Under the pieces are notes generated by a model, which was not told the DNA's origin, did not search any database, and saw nothing but the letters and a program-made list of their open reading frames with translations. The translations under genes and the position numbers were made by a program. A DNA stretch of 64,000 bases from Plantactinospora soyae (GTDB lineage: Bacteria > Actinomycetota > Actinomycetes > Mycobacteriales > Micromonosporaceae), in the NCBI RefSeq assembly GCF_014874095.1, contig NZ_JADBEB010000001.1:4154001-4218000 (forward strand), in the 5' to 3' direction. The stretch's first letter is position 1. Every line of letters begins with the position of its first letter. Shown piece after piece: positions 34,723-42,533 of the stretch.

Positions 34723-35541
34723 TCAGCGCCGCAGTAGCCGGTTGACCGTCCCGTAGTCCAGGGCACCGGCGAGTGCCCCGTACGTGCCCGCCCCGAACGC
34801 CTCGTCGGCGGCCCGACGCGCCACCGCGTACGCGCCCTCGGCCACCGAGGAGCCGAGGCTGACCCGGGCCACGCCGAGCCTGGCGAGTTCCGGCACCGCC
34901 GGAGCGCCCGGTCCGGCGAGGATGTTGACCGGCGCCGGAACGTTCGCCACGAGCTTTCCGATCGTCTCCGGGTCCACCAGTCCGGGCACGAACACCCCGT
35001 CGGCACCGGCCACGAGGTAGGCGGTCGCCCGGGCGACGGTCTCGGCGACGTTCCCCGGGCCACGCAGGAAGGTGTCGATCCGGGCGTTGACGAACAGCGG
35101 CACCCCGGCCCGGTCGGCGGCGGCCCGGGCGGCGGACAGCCGGGCCGACTGCTCGGCGACGTCGCGCAGCGCCGGGACGTCGCCGGGAGCCGCGTCCTCG
35201 ATGTTCACCCCCACCGCGCCGACGGCGAGTACCGCGCTGACCGTCTCCGCCACCTGCTCCGGCGTCGCCCCGTAACCGGCCTCGATGTCGGCGCTCACCG
35301 GCACCGACACCGTACCGACGATCCGGCCGACGGCGTCGGCGGCCAGCTCGCGGCCGAGGACGTCGCCGTCGGGCGCACCGAGGCTCCACGCCACCCCGGC
35401 GCTGGTCGTCGCGACCGCGTGGGCACCGGCCGCCTCCACGATCCGGGCGCTCGCCGCGTCCCACGCGTTGACCAGGACAACCGGGGTACCGGGGACGTGC
35501 AGCGAATGGAACAGTTCGGCTCGGGCCAGCTGATCAGTCAT
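34723..35541 (-). CDS. Isocitrate lyase/PEP mutase superfamily protein
   Basis: 272-residue TIM-barrel protein of the PEP mutase branch. LVNAWDAASARIVEAAGAHAVATTSAG is the usual start, with metal-binding Asp/Glu in SADIEAGYG and VNIEDA and the substrate-region NARIDTFL. The Cys-containing catalytic loop of true isocitrate lyases is absent. Family members include 2-methylisocitrate lyase, oxaloacetate hydrolase and phosphonopyruvate enzymes; the reaction cannot be fixed from sequence. It is divergent from an ArsR-like regulator across 90 bases, which may regulate it. Confidence 0.85.
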   Translation of the reverse strand: MTDQLARAELFHSLHVPGTPVVLVNAWDAASARIVEAAGAHAVATTSAGVAWSLGAPDGDVLGRELAADAVGRIVGTVSVPVSADIEAGYGATPEQVAETVSAVLAVGAVGVNIEDAAPGDVPALRDVAEQSARLSAARAAADRAGVPLFVNARIDTFLRGPGNVAETVARATAYLVAGADGVFVPGLVDPETIGKLVANVPAPVNILAGPGAPAVPELARLGVARVSLGSSVAEGAYAVARRAADEAFGAGTYGALAGALDYGTVNRLLRR

Positions 35542-35631
35542 GCCAGGTAGTTTCCGAGGTCAGCGACGATCGCCGTACTCTTTGAGTCCTGACTAAAACG
35601 TGAGCGGCTCGGACCGGAACGGGAGGTCGTC

Positions 35632-36636
35632 GTGGTTGCCATCGGTTTGTCGGCCGGCGCCGTCGCCCGGATCCGGTTCGCGGTCTCCTGCCTCTGGGAG
35701 GTCGCCGCCAGCGTCCGGGTGCTGCGGGACACCGGTGACCACGCCGTACACCTGCCGTGGGTGAACCGGGTACGCCCCCGGCTCCGCTCCGCCGGCCTCG
35801 TCGGCGCCGACGGCACCCACGGTGCCGACGGTGCCGGCCTGCTCTCGCAGCTCATCCCGGCCCGGCCCGGCTACCTGCCCGACTTTCTCACCCCGCCACC
35901 CGGCGGCCTGACGCCGGACCTCGACGCCGAACTCGCCGTGCTGCGGGCCACCCCGCCCGAGATCGTCCGCGCCGACCTCGACCTGTACGACGGAGGTACG
36001 CGGTCACCGGCGATCCGCGCCCTGTACGCCGACCCGGCGGCCGGGCTGCGTCGGCTCGCCGAGGAGATCGCCGGGTACTGGCGGATCGCGCTCGCGCCGG
36101 ACTGGCCCCGGATCCGGCTGCTGCTGGACGCCGACGTGCAGCACCGGGCCCGGCTACTGGCCGAGAACGGCGCCGCCGGGCTCCTCAACGATCTCCATCA
36201 ACAGGTGCGCTGGGAGGGCGAGACCCTCTCGATCGCCCAACGCCACTGCACCGCCGCCGACGTCGCGGACGGTGGCGGTCTGGTGCTGATCCCGTCGGTC
36301 TTCGTCTGGCCGTCCGTGCTCAGCGTCCCCGGTGGCACCGCCGCGCAGCTCGGTTACCCGGCCCGGGGTATCGGCACCCTCTGGGAGGCGCCCCGGCAGG
36401 CATCCGACACCCTGAGCGCGGTGCTCGGGCGGGGTCGGGCCCGGTTGCTCGTCGAGATGCGGGCACCGATCTCCACCACCGAGCTGGCCCGACGTACCGG
36501 GATCTCCGCGGGCGGGGTGTCCCAGCACCTCGCCGTGCTCCGGGCCGCCGGGCTGGTGTCGACCCACCGGAGCGGCCGTACGGTCCTGAACACCCGGACC
36601 ACCGTCGCCGACGCGCTGCTCACCGTCGCCGGCTGA
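35632..36636 (+). CDS. ArsR-type winged-helix regulator with N-terminal DUF5937-like domain
   Basis: 334-residue regulator. A roughly 240-residue N-terminal domain (LSAGAVARIRFAVSCLWEVAASVRVL start, YWRIALAPDWPRIR in the middle) precedes a C-terminal winged helix (ARLLVEMRAPISTTELARRTGISAGGVSQHLAVLRAAGLVSTHRSGR). This order is typical of a large actinobacterial ArsR-like group. No metal-binding Cys pair is seen in the winged helix. The GTG at 35632 follows GGGAGGTCGTC. It may control the divergent PEP-mutase-like gene. Confidence 0.85.
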   Translation: MVAIGLSAGAVARIRFAVSCLWEVAASVRVLRDTGDHAVHLPWVNRVRPRLRSAGLVGADGTHGADGAGLLSQLIPARPGYLPDFLTPPPGGLTPDLDAELAVLRATPPEIVRADLDLYDGGTRSPAIRALYADPAAGLRRLAEEIAGYWRIALAPDWPRIRLLLDADVQHRARLLAENGAAGLLNDLHQQVRWEGETLSIAQRHCTAADVADGGGLVLIPSVFVWPSVLSVPGGTAAQLGYPARGIGTLWEAPRQASDTLSAVLGRGRARLLVEMRAPISTTELARRTGISAGGVSQHLAVLRAAGLVSTHRSGRTVLNTRTTVADALLTVAG

Positions 36637-36663
36637 GAACGGCGGCCCGGGTCGGCAGGACTC

Positions 36664-37155
36664 CTACCGGTGCTTCTCCAGGTACAGCAGTCCCGGACCG
36701 ACGTCGAGCGGGCGGTGCGCGAACACGACGTACCCGTGTCGGCGGTAGAGCCGTACGGTGTCCTCGCTGTCGGCCCCGGTGAACAGCTCGAATCGGCGTA
36801 CCGGGTCCGGACAGGCGGCCTCCACGGCGCGCAGCAGTTCGCTGCCGATGCCCCGGCCGTGCAGATCGGGTGCGACGGCGAGCCGGCCGATGTGGCCGGT
36901 GCCGTCCTCGATCCTGGCCCGGACCGCGCCGACGAGCCGGGTACCGAGCCGCGCCGCCAGCACGATGCCGCCACCGGCCAGTACGGCGCGCAGCTCGTCC
37001 AGCGTCTCGGTGAGCGGTGGCAGCAGCGGCTCCCGGTAGCGCTGCGCCTCGCTGACGTACGCGGCCCGCTGGACGGTCAGGATCTCACCGGCGTCACCGC
37101 GCCCGGCCGGTACGACGCTGACCGCGAGGGAGGAATCGGAGCGGGAAGTGGACAC
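36664..37155 (-). CDS. GNAT family N-acetyltransferase
   Basis: About 163-residue acetyltransferase with motif A IGRLAVAPDLHGRGIGSELLRAVE (G-R-G-I-G loop) and a C-terminal EDTVRLYRRHGYVVFAHR. The start is uncertain: GTG at 37155 begins just before the conserved domain, while an upstream GTG at 37197 directly abuts GGAGG and is too close to be used. It is convergent with the ArsR-like gene and divergent from DUF1990. Confidence 0.83.
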   Translation of the reverse strand: MSTSRSDSSLAVSVVPAGRGDAGEILTVQRAAYVSEAQRYREPLLPPLTETLDELRAVLAGGGIVLAARLGTRLVGAVRARIEDGTGHIGRLAVAPDLHGRGIGSELLRAVEAACPDPVRRFELFTGADSEDTVRLYRRHGYVVFAHRPLDVGPGLLYLEKHR

Positions 37156-37214
37156 GTCCGTCAGGCAACCACACCGACTCCAGCCCGGTGCCCGCACCCT
37201 CCTAGCCTCTAGGG

Positions 37215-37268
37215 GTTAGGAAGGGGCCCTTCTTCTACAGAAAACGATAGGAAGGGGCCCTTCCTTAC
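37215..37268 (-). repeat. 54-bp dispersed palindromic element, copy 2 (inverted)
   Basis: On the minus strand this appears identical to 1813-1866 across the unit (the terminal base of each arm allows T/A variation only as expected from the palindrome). Here it lies in a divergent gap, 17 bases before the DUF1990 start and within the region where promoters of both genes should be, so it cannot simply be a gene-end terminator. Confidence 0.85.
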
Positions 37269-37285
37269 AGCTGACGGGAGGACGT

Positions 37286-37789
37286 GTGGGATTCACCTAC
37301 CCCGAGGTGGGGGCCACCGGTACGGGTCGACTTCCGGCCGGGTACCGGCACCTGCGGTGGCGTACCGAGCTGGCGCCGGGCGTGTTCGAGGCTGCCGGGG
37401 CGGCCGTACTGACCTGGCGGATGCACCGGGCGATGGGCGTACGGATGACGACCGATGCGCCGTCGGCCGCGCCGGGGGTCGCGGTCACCGCCGGGCTCGG
37501 GCTCGGTCGGCTGCGCCTGGCCGCGCCGTGCGAGGTGGTCTGGGCGGTACGCGACCAGCGGCGGATCGGCTTCGGCTACGGAACGCTGCCCGGCCATCCG
37601 ATGCGGGGCGAGGAGGCGTTCCTGGTGGAGCTCGCCGACGACGGGAGGGTCTGGTTCACCGTGATCGCGTTCAGCGCACCGGCCAGCCGACTGACCCGAC
37701 TCGCCGGGCCGGTGGTGCCCGTCCTGCAACGGGCGTACGCCTGGTGGTGCGGCACGGTGCTGCGCCGGTTGACCGCGCTTCGCCGCTGA
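37286..37789 (+). CDS. DUF1990 family protein
   Basis: 167-residue protein of the DUF1990 family. GFTYPEVGATGTGRLPAGY is the diagnostic N-terminus, AAPCEVVWAVRDQRRIGFGYGTLPGHPMRGEEAF the central motif and VWFTVIAFSAPASRLTRLAGP the C-terminal part. The family is related to lipocalin-like plant and bacterial proteins of unknown function, so no reaction can be given. The GTG at 37286 follows GGGAGGAC. The stop codon lies in the first unit of a 28-bp tandem repeat. Confidence 0.87.
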   Translation: MGFTYPEVGATGTGRLPAGYRHLRWRTELAPGVFEAAGAAVLTWRMHRAMGVRMTTDAPSAAPGVAVTAGLGLGRLRLAAPCEVVWAVRDQRRIGFGYGTLPGHPMRGEEAFLVELADDGRVWFTVIAFSAPASRLTRLAGPVVPVLQRAYAWWCGTVLRRLTALRR

Positions 37790-37895
37790 TCGCCGGCTGA
37801 CCGAGCCGCGACGCTGATCGGCGGCTGACCGCGCCGCGACGCTGATCGCCGGCTGACCGAGCCGCGACGCTGATCGCCGGCTGACCGCGTCCCGA
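37784..37895. repeat. 28-bp tandem repeat, four units
   Basis: Four head-to-tail units of 28 bases (37784, 37812, 37840, 37868), consensus CGCTGATCGCCGGCTGACCG followed by MGCCGCGA. Units 1 and 3 are identical; units 2 and 4 differ at 2-4 positions. Each unit can fold a small hairpin (CGGCT-GACCG-AGCCG, or shorter in units 2 and 4). The array fills the gap between the convergent DUF1990 and alkA genes and includes the last two codons of DUF1990. Confidence 0.9.
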
Positions 37896-37901
37896 TGCCG
37901 A

Positions 37902-38822
37902 TCAGAAGCGGGCGAAGGAGCGGATCGGCATCCGGGGCCCGAACCGGGGCGCGTGCAGGCCAGCGGCCGCCAGCAGGAGACAGACCCGGCCCCGGTGTCC
38001 CCGGAACGGCTCCAGCAGATCCAGCATCCGCGCGTCGTCGCCCCGGGCCTCGCCGGCCAGTGCCCAGGCGACCGTGTTCGGGATGTGGTAGTCGCCGACA
38101 CTCACCGCGTCCGGGTCACCGAAGGCGATCCGGACCACCTCGGCCGCCGTCCACGGGCCGATCCCGACGATCGCGGTGAGCCGGCGGGTCGCCTCGACCG
38201 GATCGCCGCAACGTTCGAGCCGGTCCGCGACGGCCGCCGCCCGGCGCAGGGTGTCGGCGCGCCGCTGCTCCACCCCGAACGGATGGAACACCCAGTACGG
38301 CGCGGCGGCGATCACCGCCGGTTCCGGCGGTGCCCAGAGCCCTCGTACCGGGCCGGGGGCGGGGGCGCCGAAGTGCCGTACCGTCGCCGCGTACGCCCGG
38401 AACGCCTCCTTGCCGGTGACCTTCTGTTCGAAGATCGCGCGGAGCAGTCGGGGGAAGATCTGGCCGGTGGCCGGCAGCCGCAGTCCCCGGTGGTCGCGGG
38501 CCAACCGGGCCACCACCGGATGGCCGGCGGCGAGCCCGTCGAAGCCCGTCAGGTCGTCCCGGAGCCCGGCCACGGCGTCGGCCCGCTCCAGTACCCAGTC
38601 CGCGCCCGGTCCGTAGCCGTCGGCGACCAGTTCGTCGGCGCGTCGGCGCAGTGCGAGGGTTCCGGGGCCGGCCGGGCTACGGGTGGCCCACCAGAAGGTG
38701 CCGTCGACGAACCGGGCACAGGGGTCGTGCGCTCCCATCGCCAGCGGCCGGACCGAGCCGGCGAGGTGGTAACCCGCCGGTGGGTGCAGCACCCGACTCG
38801 CCGTCGGCCCGGTTTCGGTCAC
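37902..38822 (-). CDS. DNA-3-methyladenine glycosylase, AlkA-like
   Basis: 306-residue base-excision glycosylase of the HhH-GPD superfamily. The helix-hairpin-helix is LTAIVGIGPWTAAEVVRIAF, and the catalytic Asp follows in AVSVGDYHIP. ATGQIFPRLLRAIFEQKVTGKEAF is the usual DNA-binding helix region. It releases alkylated purines from DNA. It overlaps the upstream acetyltransferase gene by 4 bases (38819-38822), so the two are co-translated. Confidence 0.9.
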   Translation of the reverse strand: MTETGPTASRVLHPPAGYHLAGSVRPLAMGAHDPCARFVDGTFWWATRSPAGPGTLALRRRADELVADGYGPGADWVLERADAVAGLRDDLTGFDGLAAGHPVVARLARDHRGLRLPATGQIFPRLLRAIFEQKVTGKEAFRAYAATVRHFGAPAPGPVRGLWAPPEPAVIAAAPYWVFHPFGVEQRRADTLRRAAAVADRLERCGDPVEATRRLTAIVGIGPWTAAEVVRIAFGDPDAVSVGDYHIPNTVAWALAGEARGDDARMLDLLEPFRGHRGRVCLLLAAAGLHAPRFGPRMPIRSFARF

Positions 38823-39697
38823 CGGGACACTCTGTCACGCCGAGGGCGGTAGCTGACCGTCCGGGCGTGCGGGGCGAAGCCGAGCGCGGCGTAGAGCCGC
38901 TTCGGAACCGGATAGGCGTCGTCGCCCCGGGCGTACACCACGGCCGTCTCGGCGCCGGCTTCGCGGAACGCCCGCAGCACCGCGATCCCGGCGGCGCGGC
39001 CCAGGCCCTGCCGGCGGAACTCCGCGACCGTGCCGACCGGCTCGAACAGCCCGGCCCGGTTCACCTCGTCGTACCAGCCCAGGCAGTACGCGACGAACCG
39101 GCCGTCCGGCGCCTCGACGACCACGTCATACTCGGACCGGTACGGCCAGCGCCGGACGAGGGTGCGGTACCGCTCCTCGGTCACCGCCGAGGGATGCCAG
39201 ACCTCCCGGTGTACGGCGACCCGGCGGGTCAGGTCGTCCTCGCCGCGTACCGGACGGACCAGGAAACCGCTCGGCAGGCTCGGCATCGCCGGCAGTACGG
39301 CGAGGTCACGGCGATGGGCGAGGAAGTACGGCCCGTCCCCGTCGGCCGAGTACCCCCGGCTGCGCAGCGCGGCCTCGAGGTGCCGTTCGGTGTCGAAGAC
39401 GGTGACGCTGGGCGGTGTGGCCGTCACGTCCTCGGCCCAGTCCAGCACCTGTCCGGCGAGTTCCGGACGGGCGGGGTCGACCAGCAGGGCCAGTTCGTCC
39501 GGCGCCTCCAGCCAGCCCCACGCCACCACTTCGGCGCCGATCCGCCACAGCGCCATCGGCCGCTTGGCGGCGGTCGGCTCCTGGCCGAGGTTCCAGGCCA
39601 GGTCACCGACGTGCCAACGGCTGCCCGGCGACCAGATCCGCTGCGCGAACCGTTGCAACTCCGCAAGATCGGCCTCGCCGTCGTAGTCCCGTCGCAT
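38819..39697 (-). CDS. Tandem-domain GNAT acetyltransferase
   Basis: 292-residue protein with two GNAT-like halves. The N-terminal half (about 1-130) is degenerate, without a clear acetyl-CoA loop. The C-terminal half has motif A EPVGTVAEFRRQGLGRAAGIAVL and KRLYAALGFAPHART. This duplicated layout resembles mycothiol synthase-like and Eis-like acetyltransferases, but MshD identity is not supported strongly. The ATG at 39697 begins the recognisable domain. Coupling to alkA suggests joint regulation, perhaps by DNA damage or stress. Confidence 0.82.
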   Translation of the reverse strand: MRRDYDGEADLAELQRFAQRIWSPGSRWHVGDLAWNLGQEPTAAKRPMALWRIGAEVVAWGWLEAPDELALLVDPARPELAGQVLDWAEDVTATPPSVTVFDTERHLEAALRSRGYSADGDGPYFLAHRRDLAVLPAMPSLPSGFLVRPVRGEDDLTRRVAVHREVWHPSAVTEERYRTLVRRWPYRSEYDVVVEAPDGRFVAYCLGWYDEVNRAGLFEPVGTVAEFRRQGLGRAAGIAVLRAFREAGAETAVVYARGDDAYPVPKRLYAALGFAPHARTVSYRPRRDRVSR

Positions 39698-39793
39698 CGG
39701 GCCACCATGCCCGGCTCGCCGGCCGGCGGACAAGCACGATTCCGACCGATCGCCATCGCCCGCCTTTCGGTGGTCGGGGGCCGGACAAAGACG

Positions 39794-39833
39794 GGACGGC
39801 ACCGGAACGCCCGTGCGCGTTCCGGTGCCGTCC
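39794..39833. terminator. Strong hairpin terminator
   Basis: Perfect 17-base stem beginning GGACGGCACCGGAACGC with its exact complement GCGTTCCGGTGCCGTCC and a 6-base loop (39811-39816). It is downstream of the secreted-protein gene on the minus strand and upstream of the acetyltransferase-alkA operon, so it separates the two transcription units. Confidence 0.8.
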
Positions 39834-39987
39834 GGCCTGTAGCGGTTCAGGTGTTTCCCGACCTGGCCCTCGTGCCGTCGTCCTCCCTTCGGATCGACGT
39901 CGTCGGATTCACCTGGCGGCGGTGGGTTGGGGACCAGTCACCACCGGTTCGTGCGGGATTGGCGGGAGCGTCGACCGCTCAGGCCGT

Positions 39988-40009
39988 CGGCCGGCGTTCC
40001 AGCCGGCCG
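39988..40009 (-). terminator. Hairpin at the stop codon of the secreted-protein gene
   Basis: Perfect 8-base all-GC stem CGGCCGGC / GCCGGCCG with a 6-base loop, immediately after the stop codon at 40014-40016. It is probably the first of two terminators for this gene. Confidence 0.6.
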
Positions 40010-40013
40010 GGGA

Positions 40014-40994
40014 TCACCGGACGGTGAGCCGGATTACGTCGAACGCCGGCACCTGGTTGGCGCGGGCCATCATCGGGATCCGGTGCGAGCCGTCGCCGGC
40101 CCAGACCGCGCACTGCGCCTGGCCCCGCTGGGTCAGACCGGGGACGGTCACCGTGACGGTGTCCGGCGTCGCGCCGCCGTTGCCGTCCTCGGTCGCCACG
40201 AAGAACGCCGGGACCGGCGCCGGGTCGGGCGCGTTGCGGTTGCTGGTCAGCATCCGGCAGGCCGAGTGGAAGTGGCCGCGGACCAGGCCGTCCTCGTTGA
40301 GGAACGAGCTTTCCTTGTAGTAGCCACCGGCGGCGGCGCCCAGGAAGCGGTCCCGGACCAGGTTGCGGGTGCTGACCCGGAGCGTGAACTGCTGGTTGAC
40401 CCGGACCGAGGTCGGCGCCTGGGTGATCAGCAGGGTGGGGTTGTCCTCCGGAGCGCCGACCTCGCCGAACTCGGTTCCGACGCAACGCTCGCCGTTCTGG
40501 AAGCCGTCGTGCGCCTGCAGGTCACTGCCGGAGCAGTCGGCGCCCAGCGGTTCGAGGGCGGTCGGGTTGCCCGGCGCGGTGCTCGTCGACGGGCCGGTGC
40601 TCGGCGTGCAGTTGCCGCTGCCGTTCTGGTTGCCGCGCCCACGCTGGGCCAGGGTGCCCGGCTGCTGCCCGTCGCCGGGGTGCTGGATCGCGCCGTGGTC
40701 GTGGTACGACCGGGTCTCCGGCTTGGCGGCGGTGCCCGGCCCGGTGGCCGTGCCGGTGGGCGCCGGGGTCGCGCTCCCGCCGGCCGACGGAGTCGCCGTG
40801 GGCGCGCCGGTGGCGGGCGCGGCCGTGGTCGGGCACGCCTTCGCCTTCGTCTGACCGCCCCGGGTGCCGGCGTTGGAGACCTGGTTCACGGCAACGATCG
40901 CACCGAAGACGCCGAGCGTGGCAAGCACGGCAATCAGGCGCTTGTTACGTGGCGGGCGGTTCGAGCGCCGTGAGGAGCGGACGGGGGTGTTCAC
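40014..40994 (-). CDS. Membrane-anchored or secreted protein with Thr/Pro-rich linker
   Basis: 326-residue exported protein. Basic residues 8-19 (RSSRRSNRPPRNKR) and a hydrophobic helix (about 20-38) form an N-terminal signal anchor. Residues 50-95 are a Pro/Thr/Ala/Gly linker, and the rest is a globular extracellular domain with four Cys (two likely disulfides), including NPTLLITQAPTSVRVNQQFTL and GHFHSACRMLTSNRN. The family is not recognised. The GTG start follows GAGGTGGCACCAC. It is downstream of the ECF sigma/anti-sigma/lipoprotein genes on the same strand but 629 bases away, so it may be part of that regulon. Confidence 0.75.
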   Translation of the reverse strand: MNTPVRSSRRSNRPPRNKRLIAVLATLGVFGAIVAVNQVSNAGTRGGQTKAKACPTTAAPATGAPTATPSAGGSATPAPTGTATGPGTAAKPETRSYHDHGAIQHPGDGQQPGTLAQRGRGNQNGSGNCTPSTGPSTSTAPGNPTALEPLGADCSGSDLQAHDGFQNGERCVGTEFGEVGAPEDNPTLLITQAPTSVRVNQQFTLRVSTRNLVRDRFLGAAAGGYYKESSFLNEDGLVRGHFHSACRMLTSNRNAPDPAPVPAFFVATEDGNGGATPDTVTVTVPGLTQRGQAQCAVWAGDGSHRIPMMARANQVPAFDVIRLTVR

Positions 40995-41623
40995 GTGGTG
41001 CCACCTCTTTCTGGAGAGGGTTCGGTCAGCGAGGTCGGATCAGCGGACCAGGCTGGGGGTGCCAACGACCAGGAGGTCGTCAGCCTGGGCGGGTGCTGGA
41101 CGGGCCGATGTGATGGACCCGGATGTCGGTGCCGGCGATCGGCGCGCCGTTGACCCGGCGGGGGTCGCCTTATATGGCGCTGACCAGGGGTAGCGACGGA
41201 TCGGGTGACGATCCTGGCCGCCAGCGGGCAGCCCGTCTATCGTCACCATCTTCCTGCCTTTCCGAATAATCAACCGGTAACACTGCGAAAAACCGTACGG
41301 AATGCGTTGCCTGAGAGTCAAACCGTGGTAGAGAAGATAGGAATCTCTTGAGGCCCACTTAAAGGGAATTTATGTTTCCGGTGGTGAACGAGCGGCATCA
41401 GCCGTTCGGACGATGCCCGGGGTTCGACGGTCGGGTGGACGAAGTGGACCAAGTTGCCGGTCGGTTCGGCGGCGGACGGACCGCGACGCCGGCCCGAACG
41501 GGGCCGGCGTCGCAGCCGGAAGGCGACCGTTGCCGCGCGCCGCATTCCGGATCACGGCGGCGACCGACCGCGCCTACCCTGGCAACGGCCGGCCGCCGGG
41601 TCTGTGGGGTGACGGCGGTCGGG
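40995..41623. promoter_or_regulatory. 629-base region, AT-rich centre, promoter of the secreted-protein gene
   Basis: The stretch 41250-41380 is markedly more AT-rich than its surroundings and is the likely promoter/leader of the gene starting at 40994. An open frame of 69 codons on the minus strand (41249 to 41040, starting MVTIDGLPAGGQDRHP after GGCAGGAAG) could be a leader peptide, but its third-position GC (about 74%) is well below that of neighbouring genes, so I do not call it. Nothing else is recognisable. Confidence 0.5.
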
Positions 41624-42259
41624 TCAGTAACTGGGAGCCCCGGTGTCGCCGTCCTGTTCGTCCGCGACCGGTGGCGGGGCGACCGCCTTGGGGGTTCCGG
41701 TCGGCAGACAGCTCAGGTTCTTCGTGCCGGTCGGCGTCACCACGAACCAGGTGCCGGCGACGCCCTGCCCGCGCCACTGTCCGGGCTTCTTGTCGCCGAT
41801 GTAGCGGTAGATCGGCCAGTCGCCGATGGTGACCTGCTTGGTGCCGTCCGGTCGGGTCACCGTGTCGACCTTCTCGTCGGCAATGCCTTTGAGATCCGGC
41901 TTTCCGTCGGTGAGCACCGGCGGCCAGACCCGGGCGCAGTCGCCGACGCACGTGGTCTTCGACGGCTTCGCCGAGTCCCGGTCGAACCGGTAGAGGACCC
42001 AGCCCTTGTCGTCGGTCACGACCTGACCCATCCGGGCGACCTTCTTGCCGATCAGCCCGTCGGTGAGGTTGACGTCGGCGACCTCGACGGGTTCGGGGGT
42101 GGGTGAGGCGCCCGGCTCCGGAGTGGACTCGGCTCCGGCGTTGGCCACCGGCTTGACGTCGGCGGCCTTGTTCGGGTTGGCCGGCGTCGGCGCGCAGGCC
42201 GTCAACGCCGCCAGTGCTCCACCGACGATGACGACGCCGGCCCGCTTCATCAGTGCCAC
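41624..42259 (-). CDS. Secreted lipoprotein of the COG4315 / PF03640 repeat family
   Basis: 211-residue exported lipoprotein. Signal peptide with lipobox LTAC (Cys22), then a Pro/Glu-rich linker (residues 25-55), then two 'secreted repeat' units: VVTDDKGWVLYRFDRDSAKPS with CVGDCARVWPPVLTDGKP, and VTIGDWPIYRYIGDKKPGQW. The family is extracytoplasmic and of unknown function, with a conserved Cys pair that may be redox- or metal-related. The GTG at 42259 was chosen for AAGGAGGGCAC; an ATG at 42250 is the alternative. It lies downstream of the sigma/anti-sigma pair and is a plausible target of that sigma factor. Confidence 0.88.
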   Translation of the reverse strand: MALMKRAGVVIVGGALAALTACAPTPANPNKAADVKPVANAGAESTPEPGASPTPEPVEVADVNLTDGLIGKKVARMGQVVTDDKGWVLYRFDRDSAKPSKTTCVGDCARVWPPVLTDGKPDLKGIADEKVDTVTRPDGTKQVTIGDWPIYRYIGDKKPGQWRGQGVAGTWFVVTPTGTKNLSCLPTGTPKAVAPPPVADEQDGDTGAPSY

Positions 42260-42533
42260 GTGCCCTCCTTCGTTGGACAGGTCGCCGGGAAGTACGGGCC
42301 GTGGGGGCGGCCGGATGAGGCAATTGGCAGTGGACAATTTCACAGGGAATCGTTGAACCGGGTCGATGCGAGGTACGTGGGAAACTGAAGCGGCGCCGTT
42401 TTCCCGCTTCCGTACCGGGGTTGTCGAGTGACGCCCCGTCGATTGTGGCCCGCGCAATTATTCGGGCTGTGGTCGCCCGGGGACATTCCGTGTCTCCGGC
42501 GGCGTCCGGCCGTCGGGAATCGTCGCGAACCGA

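Larger units (their letters stand above)
39698..40013. other. 316-base gap holding two terminators and no gene
   Basis: Nothing gene-like is seen on either strand. It contains the two hairpins listed separately (39794-39833 and 39988-40009) and, next to 39697, the promoter region of the acetyltransferase-alkA pair, without a recognisable -10/-35. Confidence 0.6.

Noticed and set aside
41040-41249. 69-codon minus-strand ORF with a possible ribosome-binding site upstream of the exported-protein gene
   Set aside because: Third-position GC of about 74% is well below real neighbours (above 90%), and no motif is recognisable. Kept only as a note in the regulatory region.
42260-42420. Shared GATTCC motif upstream of the lipoprotein and exported-protein genes as an ECF promoter element
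   Set aside because: Only six bases agree and the flanking spacing differs; too weak to claim a regulon motif.
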